DNA of 64,000 nt from Longitalea arenae (lineage in GTDB: Bacteria; Bacteroidota; Bacteroidia; Chitinophagales; Chitinophagaceae). Positions within the stretch are counted from its first letter, which is position 1. Every line of letters begins with the position of its first letter. The stretch lies in contig NZ_JAFFJX010000004.1 in assembly GCF_016924755.1 (NCBI RefSeq), positions 1 to 64,000 of the forward strand, in the 5' to 3' direction. Below, in pieces: positions 42,683 to 53,000 of this stretch. The notes beneath the pieces were generated by a model. That model had not been told where the DNA came from. It saw only the letters and a program-made list of their open reading frames with translations, and searched no databases. A program made the translations under genes and the position numbers.

Positions 42683-43254
42683 CCACTCCCTTCTTTTTGG
42701 TACTGTAAGCAAATTACCCCACTCGCAAAGGCTTTGTTGGTGACCAGCTTCAGGTTGGTTATTTCCTGTATATTCTTAAATAAAGGAATGCCCTGGCCAA
42801 GGAGAACAGGATTCAAAAATAACCAGAACTCATCTATCAATCCGTAATGCATAAGCGCATGTGAAGCGCGAGGACTGCCAAAGATGATGATCTCTTTCCC
42901 CGCCTGCTGTTTCAATGCTTTCACGCGGTGCTCAATATCATCACTGATCACCATGGTATTGGGCCGTTGCTGCCCCTTCATTGTTTTCGACAAAACCACC
43001 TTATCTACTTTCTTATACCAGGCAGCATGTTCAATATCATGTTTGGAGGCATTCGGTTGATCGGCTGCTGTTGGCCAGTATCCTTCCATCATCTCATAAG
43101 TCACCCGGCCGTATAAAGCCGTATCACTTCCATCGATGCGTTTGCCCACATAGTCGAAAATTTCGTCATCTACCTTTATCCAATCCATTTCTCCATTGGG
43201 ACCAGCTACAAAACCATCCAATGAAACGTGCATAAATGATACGAGTCGGCGCAT
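42676..43254 (-). CDS. Dihydrofolate reductase / RibD C-terminal family protein
   Basis: The 192-residue protein starts MRRLVSFMHVSLDGFVAGPN, then ALYGRVTYEMMEGYWP, KEIIIFGSPRASHALMHYGL and IDEFWLFLNPVLLGQGIPLF. These are typical of the small RibD-C/DHFR-like NADPH-dependent reductases. The physiological substrate is unknown. It diverges from the AraC gene at 43448, which may regulate it. Confidence 0.88.
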   Translation of the reverse strand: MRRLVSFMHVSLDGFVAGPNGEMDWIKVDDEIFDYVGKRIDGSDTALYGRVTYEMMEGYWPTAADQPNASKHDIEHAAWYKKVDKVVLSKTMKGQQRPNTMVISDDIEHRVKALKQQAGKEIIIFGSPRASHALMHYGLIDEFWLFLNPVLLGQGIPLFKNIQEITNLKLVTNKAFASGVICLQYQKEGSGK

Positions 43255-43447
43255 ACTTCTGAATTATAAGTTAAGTAATTGATTGATGCAACAAACCTAC
43301 TACCGTATGGTGAATTTCAAAAGGGTGAAATGCGACAATCTGAAGGGGTGATCCCGTCAATCGCGGATCATCATCTTTCACTATTTTGCAGGAAGATCGA
43401 TTTTTACCGTCAAAAAGATTTATTATTGAAGTCTGTTAATAAGAACC

Positions 43448-44320
43448 ATGTCCATCACTAATCCATTACTGGAACTGAGCAAATCGGTGGTAAATGTACC
43501 TTTCGAGATACATACCATGGAGTGGATTGCGCAGAACCGGTTCCAGCAGAATGCCGTTCCCCACCGTCATAATTACTTTGTGATCATCTGGGTTAAAAAA
43601 GGAAGGGGCACCCACCTCATCGACCTGGAAAGATATGAACTGGAAGATAATGCTGTGTATTGCATCACGCCCGGACAGGTACATCAACTCAATACCACAG
43701 GTCCTGTAGAAGGTTATGTGATCTCGTTCATGGCTGAATTCCTGGGCGGCGCCGAAGAGAATTATGATCTGTTATTCAATACCGGCCTCTTTTATACCTT
43801 TTCCAATTCACCGGTTATTAAGGTGAATGAAGAAATGAGTATTGAAATGCAGGACGCCGTCACGAAAATGCAGAAGGAGTTCAATAATTTTTTTATCCTG
43901 CGGGCAGAGATCCTGCGTGGTTTTTTGAAGATTTTTCTCATCTACCTTACCCGCCAGTACGACAGGCCAAGGGAAAGCGAAGCACAATCAAAAAGCATTG
44001 ACCTGGTAAAACAATTCTTTGCCCTGGTAGAAAAACATTTCACCACCAAAAAAATGGTCACCGATTATGCCGAAGAACTGGCCGTTACCCCCAACCACCT
44101 GAACGAAGTAGTAAAAAAAATAACCGGTTCCCCGGCCAGTCATCACATTCAGCAACGCATTATCCTGGAAGCAAAACGCCAGGCTGTATATTCCCGGGTT
44201 ACCATGAAGGAGATCGCCTACCAGCTGGGTTTCGATGATACAGCCCATTTCAGTAAATTTTTCAAAAATGCATCCGGCGAAAGCTTTTCCGATTTCAGGG
44301 CTAAAAACCAGGGTTTATAG
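43448..44320 (+). CDS. AraC family transcriptional regulator
   Basis: The 290-residue protein has an N-terminal cupin sensor domain (HRHNYFVIIWVKKGRGTHLI, YCITPGQVHQL) and a C-terminal AraC double helix-turn-helix. The latter shows EELAVTPNHLNEVVKKITG and MKEIAYQLGFDDTAHFSKFF. It is divergent from the RibD-type gene and 76 nt ahead of the serine hydrolase gene. Either could be its target. Confidence 0.92.
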   Translation: MSITNPLLELSKSVVNVPFEIHTMEWIAQNRFQQNAVPHRHNYFVIIWVKKGRGTHLIDLERYELEDNAVYCITPGQVHQLNTTGPVEGYVISFMAEFLGGAEENYDLLFNTGLFYTFSNSPVIKVNEEMSIEMQDAVTKMQKEFNNFFILRAEILRGFLKIFLIYLTRQYDRPRESEAQSKSIDLVKQFFALVEKHFTTKKMVTDYAEELAVTPNHLNEVVKKITGSPASHHIQQRIILEAKRQAVYSRVTMKEIAYQLGFDDTAHFSKFFKNASGESFSDFRAKNQGL

Positions 44321-44396
44321 CGAAAGTTCTACAAGCTCAGTTATTATTTCAGAAACCGCTGACCGGCAGGCAGCTACATCTATTAATACAAATACC

Positions 44397-45497
44397 ATGT
44401 TCCGTTTAACTACCCTATTTATCAGTTTATTCATCTTTAGTATTTCCTTCGCCCAATTTGTTCCGCAGCCTTTAAAAAATTTTTCGCCCGATTCTGCCGG
44501 TTTTAAACCCGGCTTTTTCGACGCCTTTACAAAAGAGCTGGAAGACAGCAGCAAAGCATTGGGCGCATTTATCGTATGGCGTAAAAAAGGCATAGTTTAT
44601 GAACATTATTTTCATGGGGCCACAGCAGAATCGTGGTTCAATATTAAATCTATTACCAAAAGCACGGTATCAGCCATGACAGGTATTGCGCTGGAAAAAA
44701 AATTCATAGCCGATATCAATACGCCGGTAGTGAACATTCTTCCCGAATATGGTAAGCCCCGTAGTGTTTCAAACAAAGGACCTGTCTTGTTTGCCGGATG
44801 GCTGGCGTACAATGACTCAGTGAGAAGGACGCTAACGCTCAGACACCTGCTTACTATGCAACATGGGTTTGAATGGAATGATTTTGGGACAATGGCGGGC
44901 GTCTTCCTCAATTCATCCGATCCGATCAAGTTCAGTCTGGACCTGCCCTTTTCCGATACACCGGGCAGAAAGTTCGTGTATTGCACCCCTGCAACGTCGA
45001 TAGTTGGCGCGGCTGTGGCTAAAGCCGTGGGTACGGATCTGCGGTCCTTTGCAAAAAAGAACCTGTTTGATCCGGCAGGCATCACCATAAGGCGCTGGGA
45101 TGTTGACCCCGTCGGCCGTGAGATGGGAGGCTCCGAAATGTATATGACCGCCATCGACATGATGCGTTTTGGATTGCTGTACCTGAATAAAGGCAAAGCA
45201 GGCAGCAAACAGGTCATTGCCCGGTCATGGGTAGAAGCGTCAACCGAAGCACAGGCCCGGCTCGACTATTGGGACATACTTCCGAATGCCAACGGATATG
45301 GCTATTTTTGGTGGCGAAGAAAGACCAATGGTCATCAGACCTTTTTTGCCAGCGGCGCCTGCGGCCAGTTGATTGTGGTGGTGCCCGACCTCGAAATGGT
45401 GATCGTAGCCGCTACCAGACTGGATAGACCCCACCGTAACCGCGAAGAACTTAAAATGCTTCATGTAATGATAGACAAATTGACCAAAGAACTTTAA
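44397..45497 (+). CDS. Secreted serine hydrolase of the beta-lactamase/PBP family
   Basis: About 366 residues from the ATG at 44397, where a signal peptide begins (MFRLTTLFISLFIFSISF then AQ). A longer frame overlaps the AraC gene and lacks a leader. The S-x-x-K motif is SITK in WFNIKSITKSTVSAM, the Tyr motif is YCTPATSIVG, and ASGACGQ stands for the third motif. This is the class C-like esterase/peptidase family. Substrate not predictable. Confidence 0.85.
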   Translation: MFRLTTLFISLFIFSISFAQFVPQPLKNFSPDSAGFKPGFFDAFTKELEDSSKALGAFIVWRKKGIVYEHYFHGATAESWFNIKSITKSTVSAMTGIALEKKFIADINTPVVNILPEYGKPRSVSNKGPVLFAGWLAYNDSVRRTLTLRHLLTMQHGFEWNDFGTMAGVFLNSSDPIKFSLDLPFSDTPGRKFVYCTPATSIVGAAVAKAVGTDLRSFAKKNLFDPAGITIRRWDVDPVGREMGGSEMYMTAIDMMRFGLLYLNKGKAGSKQVIARSWVEASTEAQARLDYWDILPNANGYGYFWWRRKTNGHQTFFASGACGQLIVVVPDLEMVIVAATRLDRPHRNREELKMLHVMIDKLTKEL

Positions 45498-45622
45498 ACC
45501 AAAGCACCCAGGCGTCAGCCACCCATTTCACTTCCGCTTTATCCATGAATTGTACATCAACATCCTTCTAAGGTCAATTGCGGGGCAATTTGATTTTCAC
45601 TTATTTTGTTAATTGAATAAGT

Positions 45623-46165
45623 ATGAACACAACTGTAAAACAAGCCACCTGGGCCATCGACCCCACCCACTCGACCATCCGGTTCGATGCCAAATACCTG
45701 TTGATCTCGTCTGTATCAGGCTGGTTCAGGGAATTTGAAGGCACGGTAGTGAGCGGACAGGACGGGTTTTGTAACAGTGAAATAAACCTCACTATATATA
45801 CCCATTCGTTAAATACCGGCAACAACGAGCGGGACAACCATTTACGGTCACCCGATTTCTTCGATTCGAAAAATTTCCCCACCATTCAATTCCGTTCAAC
45901 GGAAGTGACCATGCAGGAAAAGAATATCCGGGTAACCGGCAGATTAACGGTAAAGGGCATTGAACATCCATTCAGCTTTACCGCCACTTTTCTGGGCATG
46001 TGCGCCGATCCTATGGGTAATACAAAAGCTGGTTTTGAAATGAATACCGTCTTAAATCGCAAAGATCTCAATATCACCTGGAACCAGTTGTTCGACCGGA
46101 ACGGCCTCTTACTTAGCGACGAGGTAAGGGTGCATTGCGACCTGCAATTGTTAAAGCTTTCTTAA
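45623..46165 (+). CDS. YceI family protein, copy 1
   Basis: The 180-residue lipocalin-like protein has WAIDPTHSTIRFDAKYLLIS, NERDNHLRSPDFFDSKNFP and GRLTVKGIEHPFSF, the YceI family signature. The family binds isoprenoid-like lipids in a beta-barrel. There is no signal peptide, so this copy is likely cytoplasmic. The paralogue at 46434 shares the layout but little exact sequence. A terminator follows. Confidence 0.88.
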   Translation: MNTTVKQATWAIDPTHSTIRFDAKYLLISSVSGWFREFEGTVVSGQDGFCNSEINLTIYTHSLNTGNNERDNHLRSPDFFDSKNFPTIQFRSTEVTMQEKNIRVTGRLTVKGIEHPFSFTATFLGMCADPMGNTKAGFEMNTVLNRKDLNITWNQLFDRNGLLLSDEVRVHCDLQLLKLS

Positions 46166-46223
46166 AGGCTCAGGCAGCAGGCGAACGCTAAAGGCAGAAA
46201 TTTAGTCAGGTAAGACAATTATA

Positions 46224-46254
46224 AAAGGTCAGTAGACGTGTTCTACTGACCTTT
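46224..46254 (+). terminator. Intrinsic terminator after YceI copy 1
   Basis: A perfect 13-bp stem (46224-46236 with 46242-46254) has a CGTGT loop and runs into TTTTT. Confidence 0.92.
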
Positions 46255-46433
46255 TTGCTTTATCGCACTTTCTAACTGCCTTCCAATTAACATATTAGCA
46301 CCTCAGCCGATCAACAGATTGGCCTTACCCGTAAAATGTACAACAGATTCCATTATATCACTATTCCCCGGCCCCGGTTTCTGAGCGACATTTGTGATGT
46401 CAATAATTAGTAACAAAACAAAAAAATAAAACA

Positions 46434-46970
46434 ATGGCACAAGTTAAATGGACACTCGACCCAATGCACAGCGAAATAACTTTCAAAGTAAAACACCTGA
46501 TGATCAGCACGGTTACAGGACAGTTCCGCAAATTCAATGTAGTAGCAGAAACCGCAGGTGACGATTTCAGCCAGCCCGGCCATGTGGAAGCAACTATCGA
46601 TGTATCATCTATCGATACCAACAATGAGCAAAGAGATGGTCACCTGAAAAGTGATGATTTCTTCGGCGCCAGCAATCATAATCAGATCGTCTTTAAAGGT
46701 AACAAGCTTGACGTTAATGGTGATGAAGGCAAATTACATGGCGAACTTACCATTAAGGGCGTTACCAAACCCGTAGTACTGAATGTAGAAGTTGGTGGTG
46801 TGGTAGTTGATCCATACGGACAAACAAAAGCGGGTTTTACCGTAACCGGTAAGGTAAGCAGAAAAGAGTTTGGCTTAACCTGGAACGCCGTGACCGAAGC
46901 TGGTAATGTAGTTGTAGGCGATGATATAAAATTCACTGCAGAAATACAGCTCATTAAACAAGCCGCTTAA
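46434..46970 (+). CDS. YceI family protein, copy 2
   Basis: The 178-residue protein has WTLDPMHSEITFKVKHLMIS, EQRDGHLKSDDFFGASNH and GELTIKGVTKPVVLNVEVGG, the YceI signature, with no leader peptide. Upstream terminator and separate spacing suggest its own promoter. It precedes the dioxygenase-hydrolase pair by 107 nt. Confidence 0.9.
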   Translation: MAQVKWTLDPMHSEITFKVKHLMISTVTGQFRKFNVVAETAGDDFSQPGHVEATIDVSSIDTNNEQRDGHLKSDDFFGASNHNQIVFKGNKLDVNGDEGKLHGELTIKGVTKPVVLNVEVGGVVVDPYGQTKAGFTVTGKVSRKEFGLTWNAVTEAGNVVVGDDIKFTAEIQLIKQAA

Positions 46971-47077
46971 GGTAAGCCCCGGCACGGTTTGCATGCGAAG
47001 AGCCGGACATGGTATAATACCCTGACCGGCTCACATAACCAAAACCTTATCTCAGCTTCACATTAGAATTTACAATT

Positions 47078-48016
47078 ATGGAAGATAAAATTTTGGGCAT
47101 CCATCACATTACGGCGATAGCCGGTGAAGCCCAGCGCAATTATGACTTTTATACCAAAGTGCTTGGATTAAGATTAGTAAAGAAAACCGTGAACTTCGAT
47201 GATCCGGGTACCTATCACTTCTATTTTGGCAATGAGACCGGCACCCCCGGCACCATTCTCACCTTCTTTCCCTGGACACATGTAAAACCAGGCCGCGTAG
47301 GCACCGGCATGGCTACCGACATAGGTTATGCGGTACCCGCAGGCAGCCTCGATTTCTGGAGCAACCATTTTGAAAAACACCAGGTACGGTTCGGACAAAT
47401 AGACGAACAGTTCGGCGAACAGATCCTTCGTTTTGAAGACCCCGATGGCTTGCGTATTCAACTGGTGGTTCCAGCCAAAGCAGATAACCGCGCACCCTGG
47501 GTAACCAGTGATATTAATAAAGATGTCGCCATCAAAGGATTTCACAATGTAGTACTGGCCTTGCGGAATATTAAACCTACAGCCAGCATCCTTACCGATA
47601 TCTTCGGTTATAAATTATTGCAGCAGGAAGGCAATCGTTACCGTTTTGTAACCGATGCCATTGAAAATGCCGCGATCGTTGACCTGGTAGAAGAACCTGA
47701 AGTAACGCACGGACTGGTAGCTGGCGGTACCAATCACCACGTAGCCTTCCGCGTGAAGAACGAGGAACAGCTTATGCATTTCCGCGAAATTATTGAAAGC
47801 AAAGGTTATAATATAACACCGAAAATAGACCGAAATTATTTCTACTCATTATACTTCCGCGAACCGGGCGGTGTATTGTTTGAACTGGCGACCGATAATC
47901 CGGGTTTTGCCATCGATGAACCGGTCAATGAATTGGGTACCCATTTGAAACTGCCGGTACAATACGAACCGGAACGTGCTACGATAGAAAGAGTATTACC
48001 CAAACTGATACAATAA
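47078..48016 (+). CDS. Ring-cleaving dioxygenase (VOC fold, MhqO-like)
   Basis: The 312-residue protein has two VOC domains. Metal-binding positions are visible in ILGIHHITAIAGEAQRNYDF, KGFHNVVLALRN, NHHVAFRVKNEEQ and YFREPGGVLFELATD. This matches MhqO/MhqA-like ring-cleaving dioxygenases, which respond to hydroquinone or quinone stress. It is 4 nt from the hydrolase gene below, the same pairing as mhqO-mhqD in Bacillus. Confidence 0.85.
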   Translation: MEDKILGIHHITAIAGEAQRNYDFYTKVLGLRLVKKTVNFDDPGTYHFYFGNETGTPGTILTFFPWTHVKPGRVGTGMATDIGYAVPAGSLDFWSNHFEKHQVRFGQIDEQFGEQILRFEDPDGLRIQLVVPAKADNRAPWVTSDINKDVAIKGFHNVVLALRNIKPTASILTDIFGYKLLQQEGNRYRFVTDAIENAAIVDLVEEPEVTHGLVAGGTNHHVAFRVKNEEQLMHFREIIESKGYNITPKIDRNYFYSLYFREPGGVLFELATDNPGFAIDEPVNELGTHLKLPVQYEPERATIERVLPKLIQ

Positions 48017-48020
48017 GATC

Positions 48021-48644
48021 ATGCATACAAAACAAGTTATACGGACTGGAAAGCAAACAGGCGAAGCGACGAAAGCATTAATTATGATCCATGGACGAGG
48101 CGGCAGTGCAGAAGATATTCTGGGGCTTGCGGAGTATTTGCCGGTGAACGACTTCGCGCTGTTTGCGCCCCAGGCCACTAACAATACCTGGTATCCCTAC
48201 TCCTTCCTGGCAGTGCCCAAAGACAATGAGCCCTGGTTATCCAGCGCCCTCGACCTGTTGAAAGAAGTAGTAGCAGATGTAGAGGCCACAGGCATAAAAA
48301 AAGAAAATATTTATTTTCTGGGATTTTCACAAGGCGCCTGTTTAACGCTGGAATTTGTAAGCCGCAACGCCAGCCGTTATGGCGGGGCGGTTGCCTTTAC
48401 CGGTGGATTGATCGGCGATAAAATATATGAGCAGAATTATTCAGGCGATTTTGCCGGAACACCCATCTTCATTGGCACCAGCGATCCCGATCCGCACGTG
48501 CCGGTAGAAAGGGTACACGCTTCTGCTGAAATATTGTCTGGATTACATGCTCAGGTAACAAAAAAGATCTATAAAAACATGGGTCATACCATTAACCAGG
48601 ACGAGATCAACCTGGTGCGTGAACTGATCTTTAATAAATCATAG
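48021..48644 (+). CDS. Alpha/beta hydrolase (MhqD-like carboxylesterase)
   Basis: The 207-residue hydrolase has the oxyanion segment MIHGRGGSAEDIL, nucleophile Ser in FLGFSQGACL, and Asp and His in GTSDPDPHVP and NMGHTINQDE. It belongs to the phospholipase/carboxylesterase family and is the expected partner of the ring-cleaving dioxygenase. The two genes overlap functionally in quinone detoxification in related systems. A terminator follows after short GTTAAA repeats. Confidence 0.87.
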   Translation: MHTKQVIRTGKQTGEATKALIMIHGRGGSAEDILGLAEYLPVNDFALFAPQATNNTWYPYSFLAVPKDNEPWLSSALDLLKEVVADVEATGIKKENIYFLGFSQGACLTLEFVSRNASRYGGAVAFTGGLIGDKIYEQNYSGDFAGTPIFIGTSDPDPHVPVERVHASAEILSGLHAQVTKKIYKNMGHTINQDEINLVRELIFNKS

Positions 48645-48682
48645 TTAAATAGTTAAAAGCTTTATACTGTTGATAAATGTTA

Positions 48683-48708
48683 AAAGCCGCGCTTCACAGC
48701 ACGGCTTT
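48683..48708 (+). terminator. Intrinsic terminator after the MhqD-like gene
   Basis: An 11-bp stem with one mismatch (48683-48693 with 48698-48708), TCAC loop, followed by CTGCTTTTTT. Confidence 0.8.
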
Positions 48709-48725
48709 CTGCTTTTTTCTATGCT

Positions 48726-48774
48726 AACTGTAAACTACAAACTTTGAACTATAAGTATTAACTGTGCACTGTGA
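48726..48774. repeat. Heptamer array next to the RND adaptor stop codon
   Basis: Seven consecutive 7-mers: AACTGTA, AACTACA, AACTTTG, AACTATA, AGTATTA, ACTGTGC, ACTGTGA. They end 1 nt from the adaptor stop codon. On that gene's sense strand they read as GTT-anchored units. Confidence 0.75.
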
Positions 48775-48775
48775 G

Positions 48776-49945
48776 TTATTGTTTTACATTAACAGCAGAA
48801 CCATCCCTCAGCTCCTCACTCCCCTGCTTTACGATCAGGTCACCGGCATTCAATGCACCAAACACTTCCACTTTGCCATCGTTTTCACGGCCTTTCTTTA
48901 CGTCTACCCATTCCGCCTTATTATTCACTACCTTTATTACAAACACCCGCTCCTGTGAGCTCACCACGGCCGTTTTGGGCAGAATGAAGGAACTGTCTTT
49001 CGTTGACAAAGGGATCATCACATTGGCGATCATGCCTGGCAACAATCGCTTGTTCGCATTGGTTACATCCATTTCAATCCGCTGCGAGCGCAGCCTGCTG
49101 TCCAGGGCGCCCGCCAGCCTTTTTACCTGTGCCGAGAACTTTTCATTTGGAAATGCATTTACGGCAAAATGCACTTTGTCCTGCTGGTTCAGGAAACCGG
49201 TATAGGCTTCAGGCACATAGATCACAAGACGCAATTTCTTTTGCTCCTGCAGGGTGAATAAGGGAAACTCGGAACCTTTTCCTGATGGTCCCACGTAAGC
49301 ACCAGGATTCACGTTGCGGGCGGTGATCACACCATTGAAAGGCGCCCTGATCTCCAGGTATCCGCGCCTGTTAGCAATTTCGCGGGACTGCGCTTTGGCC
49401 GCATCCCATTGTGCATAGTCTGAATTCTTTTTGGCCAGGGCCTGGTCGAGGTCGTTTTGCGAAATGGTGCCGGGCGTTTTACTGGTCTCCAGCAGGCGTT
49501 CATAATTTGATTTGCTGGCAATGTAGAGGGCTTCCTGCGATTTCAGGCGCGATTGTGCTGCTGCTTCCAATGAGCTCAGCTCAGGCGCTTCCATAGTTAC
49601 CAGTAACTGGCCCGTTTTTACTTCAGAACCCACATCTACATACAACTTGCGTACAAAGCTGTTTTCCTTGGCATACAGGTCAACCTGCTGAAAAGCCACC
49701 AGTTCACCCGGTATCTGCAAAGAAGTAGATAACATGCCTTTTTGCAGGGGCACAACTTCGGTAGATACAACCACCGGAGCAGCTTTGGTTTTATTGGTTG
49801 GTTCTTCTCCGTTGGTTGATTTACAGCTTTGCATTAAGACCAGCAGGCCAAGCCCCCCCAGCACAAATCCGGTGCTCGCTTTTATCAGCCGGTTGAAAAC
49901 CGGTTGTTGTGCAGGATCCCGGTGTATTAGATTTTTCAGTTGCAT
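48776..49945 (-). CDS. RND efflux periplasmic adaptor (membrane fusion protein)
   Basis: The 389-residue lipoprotein-like adaptor has a hydrophobic leader with LMQSC as a possible lipidation site. Then come a barrel strand and lipoyl half YAKENSFVRKLYVDVGSEVK, an alpha-hairpin, the second lipoyl half YLEIRAPFNGVITARNVNPG, and a beta-barrel ending with VFGALNAGDLIVKQGS. It links the inner-membrane pump to TolC. It is the last gene of the tolC-RND-adaptor operon, 99 nt after the pump gene. Confidence 0.92.
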   Translation of the reverse strand: MQLKNLIHRDPAQQPVFNRLIKASTGFVLGGLGLLVLMQSCKSTNGEEPTNKTKAAPVVVSTEVVPLQKGMLSTSLQIPGELVAFQQVDLYAKENSFVRKLYVDVGSEVKTGQLLVTMEAPELSSLEAAAQSRLKSQEALYIASKSNYERLLETSKTPGTISQNDLDQALAKKNSDYAQWDAAKAQSREIANRRGYLEIRAPFNGVITARNVNPGAYVGPSGKGSEFPLFTLQEQKKLRLVIYVPEAYTGFLNQQDKVHFAVNAFPNEKFSAQVKRLAGALDSRLRSQRIEMDVTNANKRLLPGMIANVMIPLSTKDSSFILPKTAVVSSQERVFVIKVVNNKAEWVDVKKGRENDGKVEVFGALNAGDLIVKQGSEELRDGSAVNVKQ

Positions 49946-50044
49946 ATGCGCTTTTTCTATATGTTCTTTACAAAATTATTATTGTCTTGTGAGGTATGCC
50001 ACATTTGCTTTTGACGCTGCGGAAAATGCGGCACACCATGATTT

Positions 50045-53000
50045 CTATTCGCCTTGATAATATTTGCTTTCTTTATCCTCCGGATCAAGCGATACAGATT
50101 GGGTAGACGCTTTGCCCTGCACCCAGGCAAATACCAGGGGCAGAATGAATAAAGCCGCAACGGTAGAAGCGATCAAACCGCCAATCACGGCACGGCCCAA
50201 AGGGGATGCCTGGTCGCCGCCTTCGCCAAAACCCGAAGCCATGGGTATCATCCCTGCCACCATCGCAATAGTGGTCATCAGGATAGGCCGCAAGCGCAGC
50301 GCTGCTGCTTCCCGGGCCGATTCCCAGGCATTGCCATTATGTAAGCGCAATTGCTCCGCATTGGTAACGAGCAGCACCGAGTTGGCGATAGACACACCCA
50401 CCGACATAATGATACCCATATACGATTGCAGGTTCAGGGTAGAACCAGTCAGCTTCAACATCACCAGCGACCCGAATACCACCGCAGGTATTGTCGCAAG
50501 GATAACCGCCGACACTTTGAATGACTGGAAATTTGCCGCCAGCATCAAAAAGATCACCACAATAGCCACCAGCAAACCACCCTGCAGGCTATCGAGCGTT
50601 TCGGTCAACACCTCACTCAAACCTTTTGGTTCAACGGTGAGTCCGCGAGGCAATTCCCCCATCGATTGCAGGGCTTTTTTAATATCCGCCGTAGCGGTAC
50701 CCAGGTCTTTATTATTTAGATTGGCTGTAACACTCAACATCGGCATGGCACCTACGTTGTCATTCTCGCCATAAGTGGTATCGGGTGTAATGGATGCTAC
50801 ATCGCTCAGTACCGGCCGTGGTGAATTGCTTAAGATCGGAATTTCGCCGATGTTCTCCAGGCTGGTCATTTTGTTTTCCGGCACATATACCATGACGCTG
50901 TACGAGAGGTTCGACTTTTCATCCACCCACACATTCTTCTCGGTATAACGCGATGAAGAAGTAGAAGTGATCAGTGAACGGGAAATATCATTGATATCGA
51001 CCCCCAACTGCGCAGCCCGGGTTCTATCGATATTGATATTGATAGCCGGGTATTTGGTCGACTGGCCCAATTGCACATCCCGCAGGTAAGGGATCGTTTT
51101 CAATTTATCGATCACCTTGTTGGCATACTCCTCATTCAGCTTTTTATTTCTGCCCGAAATGCGGATCTCCACCGGCGTGGGCGATCCCTGGCTCAGGATC
51201 TTATCGGTCAGTTGAATAGGTTCAAAAGACAATTTTACTTCGGGCATGGCAGCAGCCAGTTTCGCCCTGATCTTTTCCTTCAGTTCATCCAGGTCTTCTT
51301 CAAACTCTTCGCTTAACTGAACCTGCACCACCGCCTCATTAGGTCCTGGCATGAAGAGGTAGATCGGGCTGGTGCTGAATAAAGCCGGGTGCTGGCCGAC
51401 GTAAGCAGAGGTTACAGAGATATTCTCTTTACCGATCAGCTCGTCCAATGCCCCCAGTGTTTTGAGCATAAACCCTTCGGTACGCTCAATACGGGTTCCC
51501 TCAGGCGCTTTTATCCGCAATTGGAATTGGCCGGAACTGGTACGTGGCAATACGTCGCGCCCAATGTTCGACAATAACAGAACGGCAGCGCCACTCACCA
51601 ATACCAGGTAGGCCACTACTATAGGTTTGCGGTAGGGCAATACCCGTTGCAGGAAGCGCAGGAAGCGGGCACGTACTTTTTCAAAGCGGGTAGCATTTTT
51701 ACCGGTTTTTTCCAGGAGTACCTTTTTTTGATCCCAGGTATCCTTGTCATGTGCTACCGTGGCGTTTACCTGTTGCAGGGTATTATGATTGGCAGGATGC
51801 GCCTTCATGATCCAGTTGGCCATGATCGGTACAAAGGTTTGCGCCAGGAAATAAGAAGTGATCATGGAGAATGCGATCGCCAATGCCAGGGGCAGGAACA
51901 ATGAGCCGGGTATACCCCCCATGGTGAAGGCCGGCGCAAAAACCGCCAAAATACACAAGAGAATAAGCAGCTTGGGAAAAGCGATCTCCTTACATGCATC
52001 CCAGATGGCCAGCGCCTTCGGTTTTCCCATCGCAAAGTGCTGGTGGATATTCTCAATGGTTACCGTGGATTCATCGACCAGGATGCCAATGGCCAATGAA
52101 AGACCGCTTAAGGTCATGATATTAATCGTTTGCCCGAACAGCGACAGGAACAAAACACCTGAAATGATGGAGGTAGGAATAGTTAATATTACGATCAAAG
52201 CGCCCCTGGCATCACCCAGGAACAACAACACCATCAACCCCGTGAGAATAGCGCCAATAGCGCCTTCCGAGATCAGGCTCTTTACTGCATTGATCACATA
52301 TACCGACTGGTCGAACTCATACGACAGCTTTACATCATCGGGTAACTGGGCCTGGAATTTTGGAATGGCTTTTTTGAGGTTCTGCACCACTTCCCAGGTA
52401 CTGGCATCGGCCGATTTGGTGATCGGCAGGTATACCGACCGTTTGCCATTCACCAAGGCATAACCTGAAGTAATATCGGCGCCATCTTCAACTGTCGCTA
52501 CATCCCGCAGGTAAAGGTTCTGCACACCGCCTTTGAACAAAGGAATATTCTCGAAGTCTTTTATGGTCTTGATGGTCGTATTGGTAGGTGTTATATAGTT
52601 CTTATCGTTGATGCGCACATTACCGGAAGGAGAGGTTTGGTTGTTGATGCGTATGGCCGCTACCAGCTGATCGGGTGTCATATTGTGTGCACGCAGCAAT
52701 TCAGGGTCGGCTTTGATCACCACTGTACGCACGTTACCACCAAAAGGTGCAGGTGAAACCAGGCCGGGAATGGAAGTAAAGGAAGAACGCACATACACAT
52801 TGGCCAGGTCCATCAGTTCGTTATTGCTGCGAACCGCACTGCTCAATACCAGCTGCCCCACCGGCAGCGTAGAGGCATCAAAGCGTAGAATAAATGGCGG
52901 CTGCGAGCCCTGGGGGAATATTGCCTGGGCCCGATTACAATAGGCGCTGACCTCCGCTGCTGCCTGGGCCATATTGGTGCCTGGATAAAAAGACAGCTTC

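Noticed and set aside
43448-45497. Overlap of AraC and the serine hydrolase genes by about 85 nt
   Set aside because: The upstream part of the hydrolase frame lacks a signal peptide; the ATG at 44397 gives a clean leader and removes the overlap.
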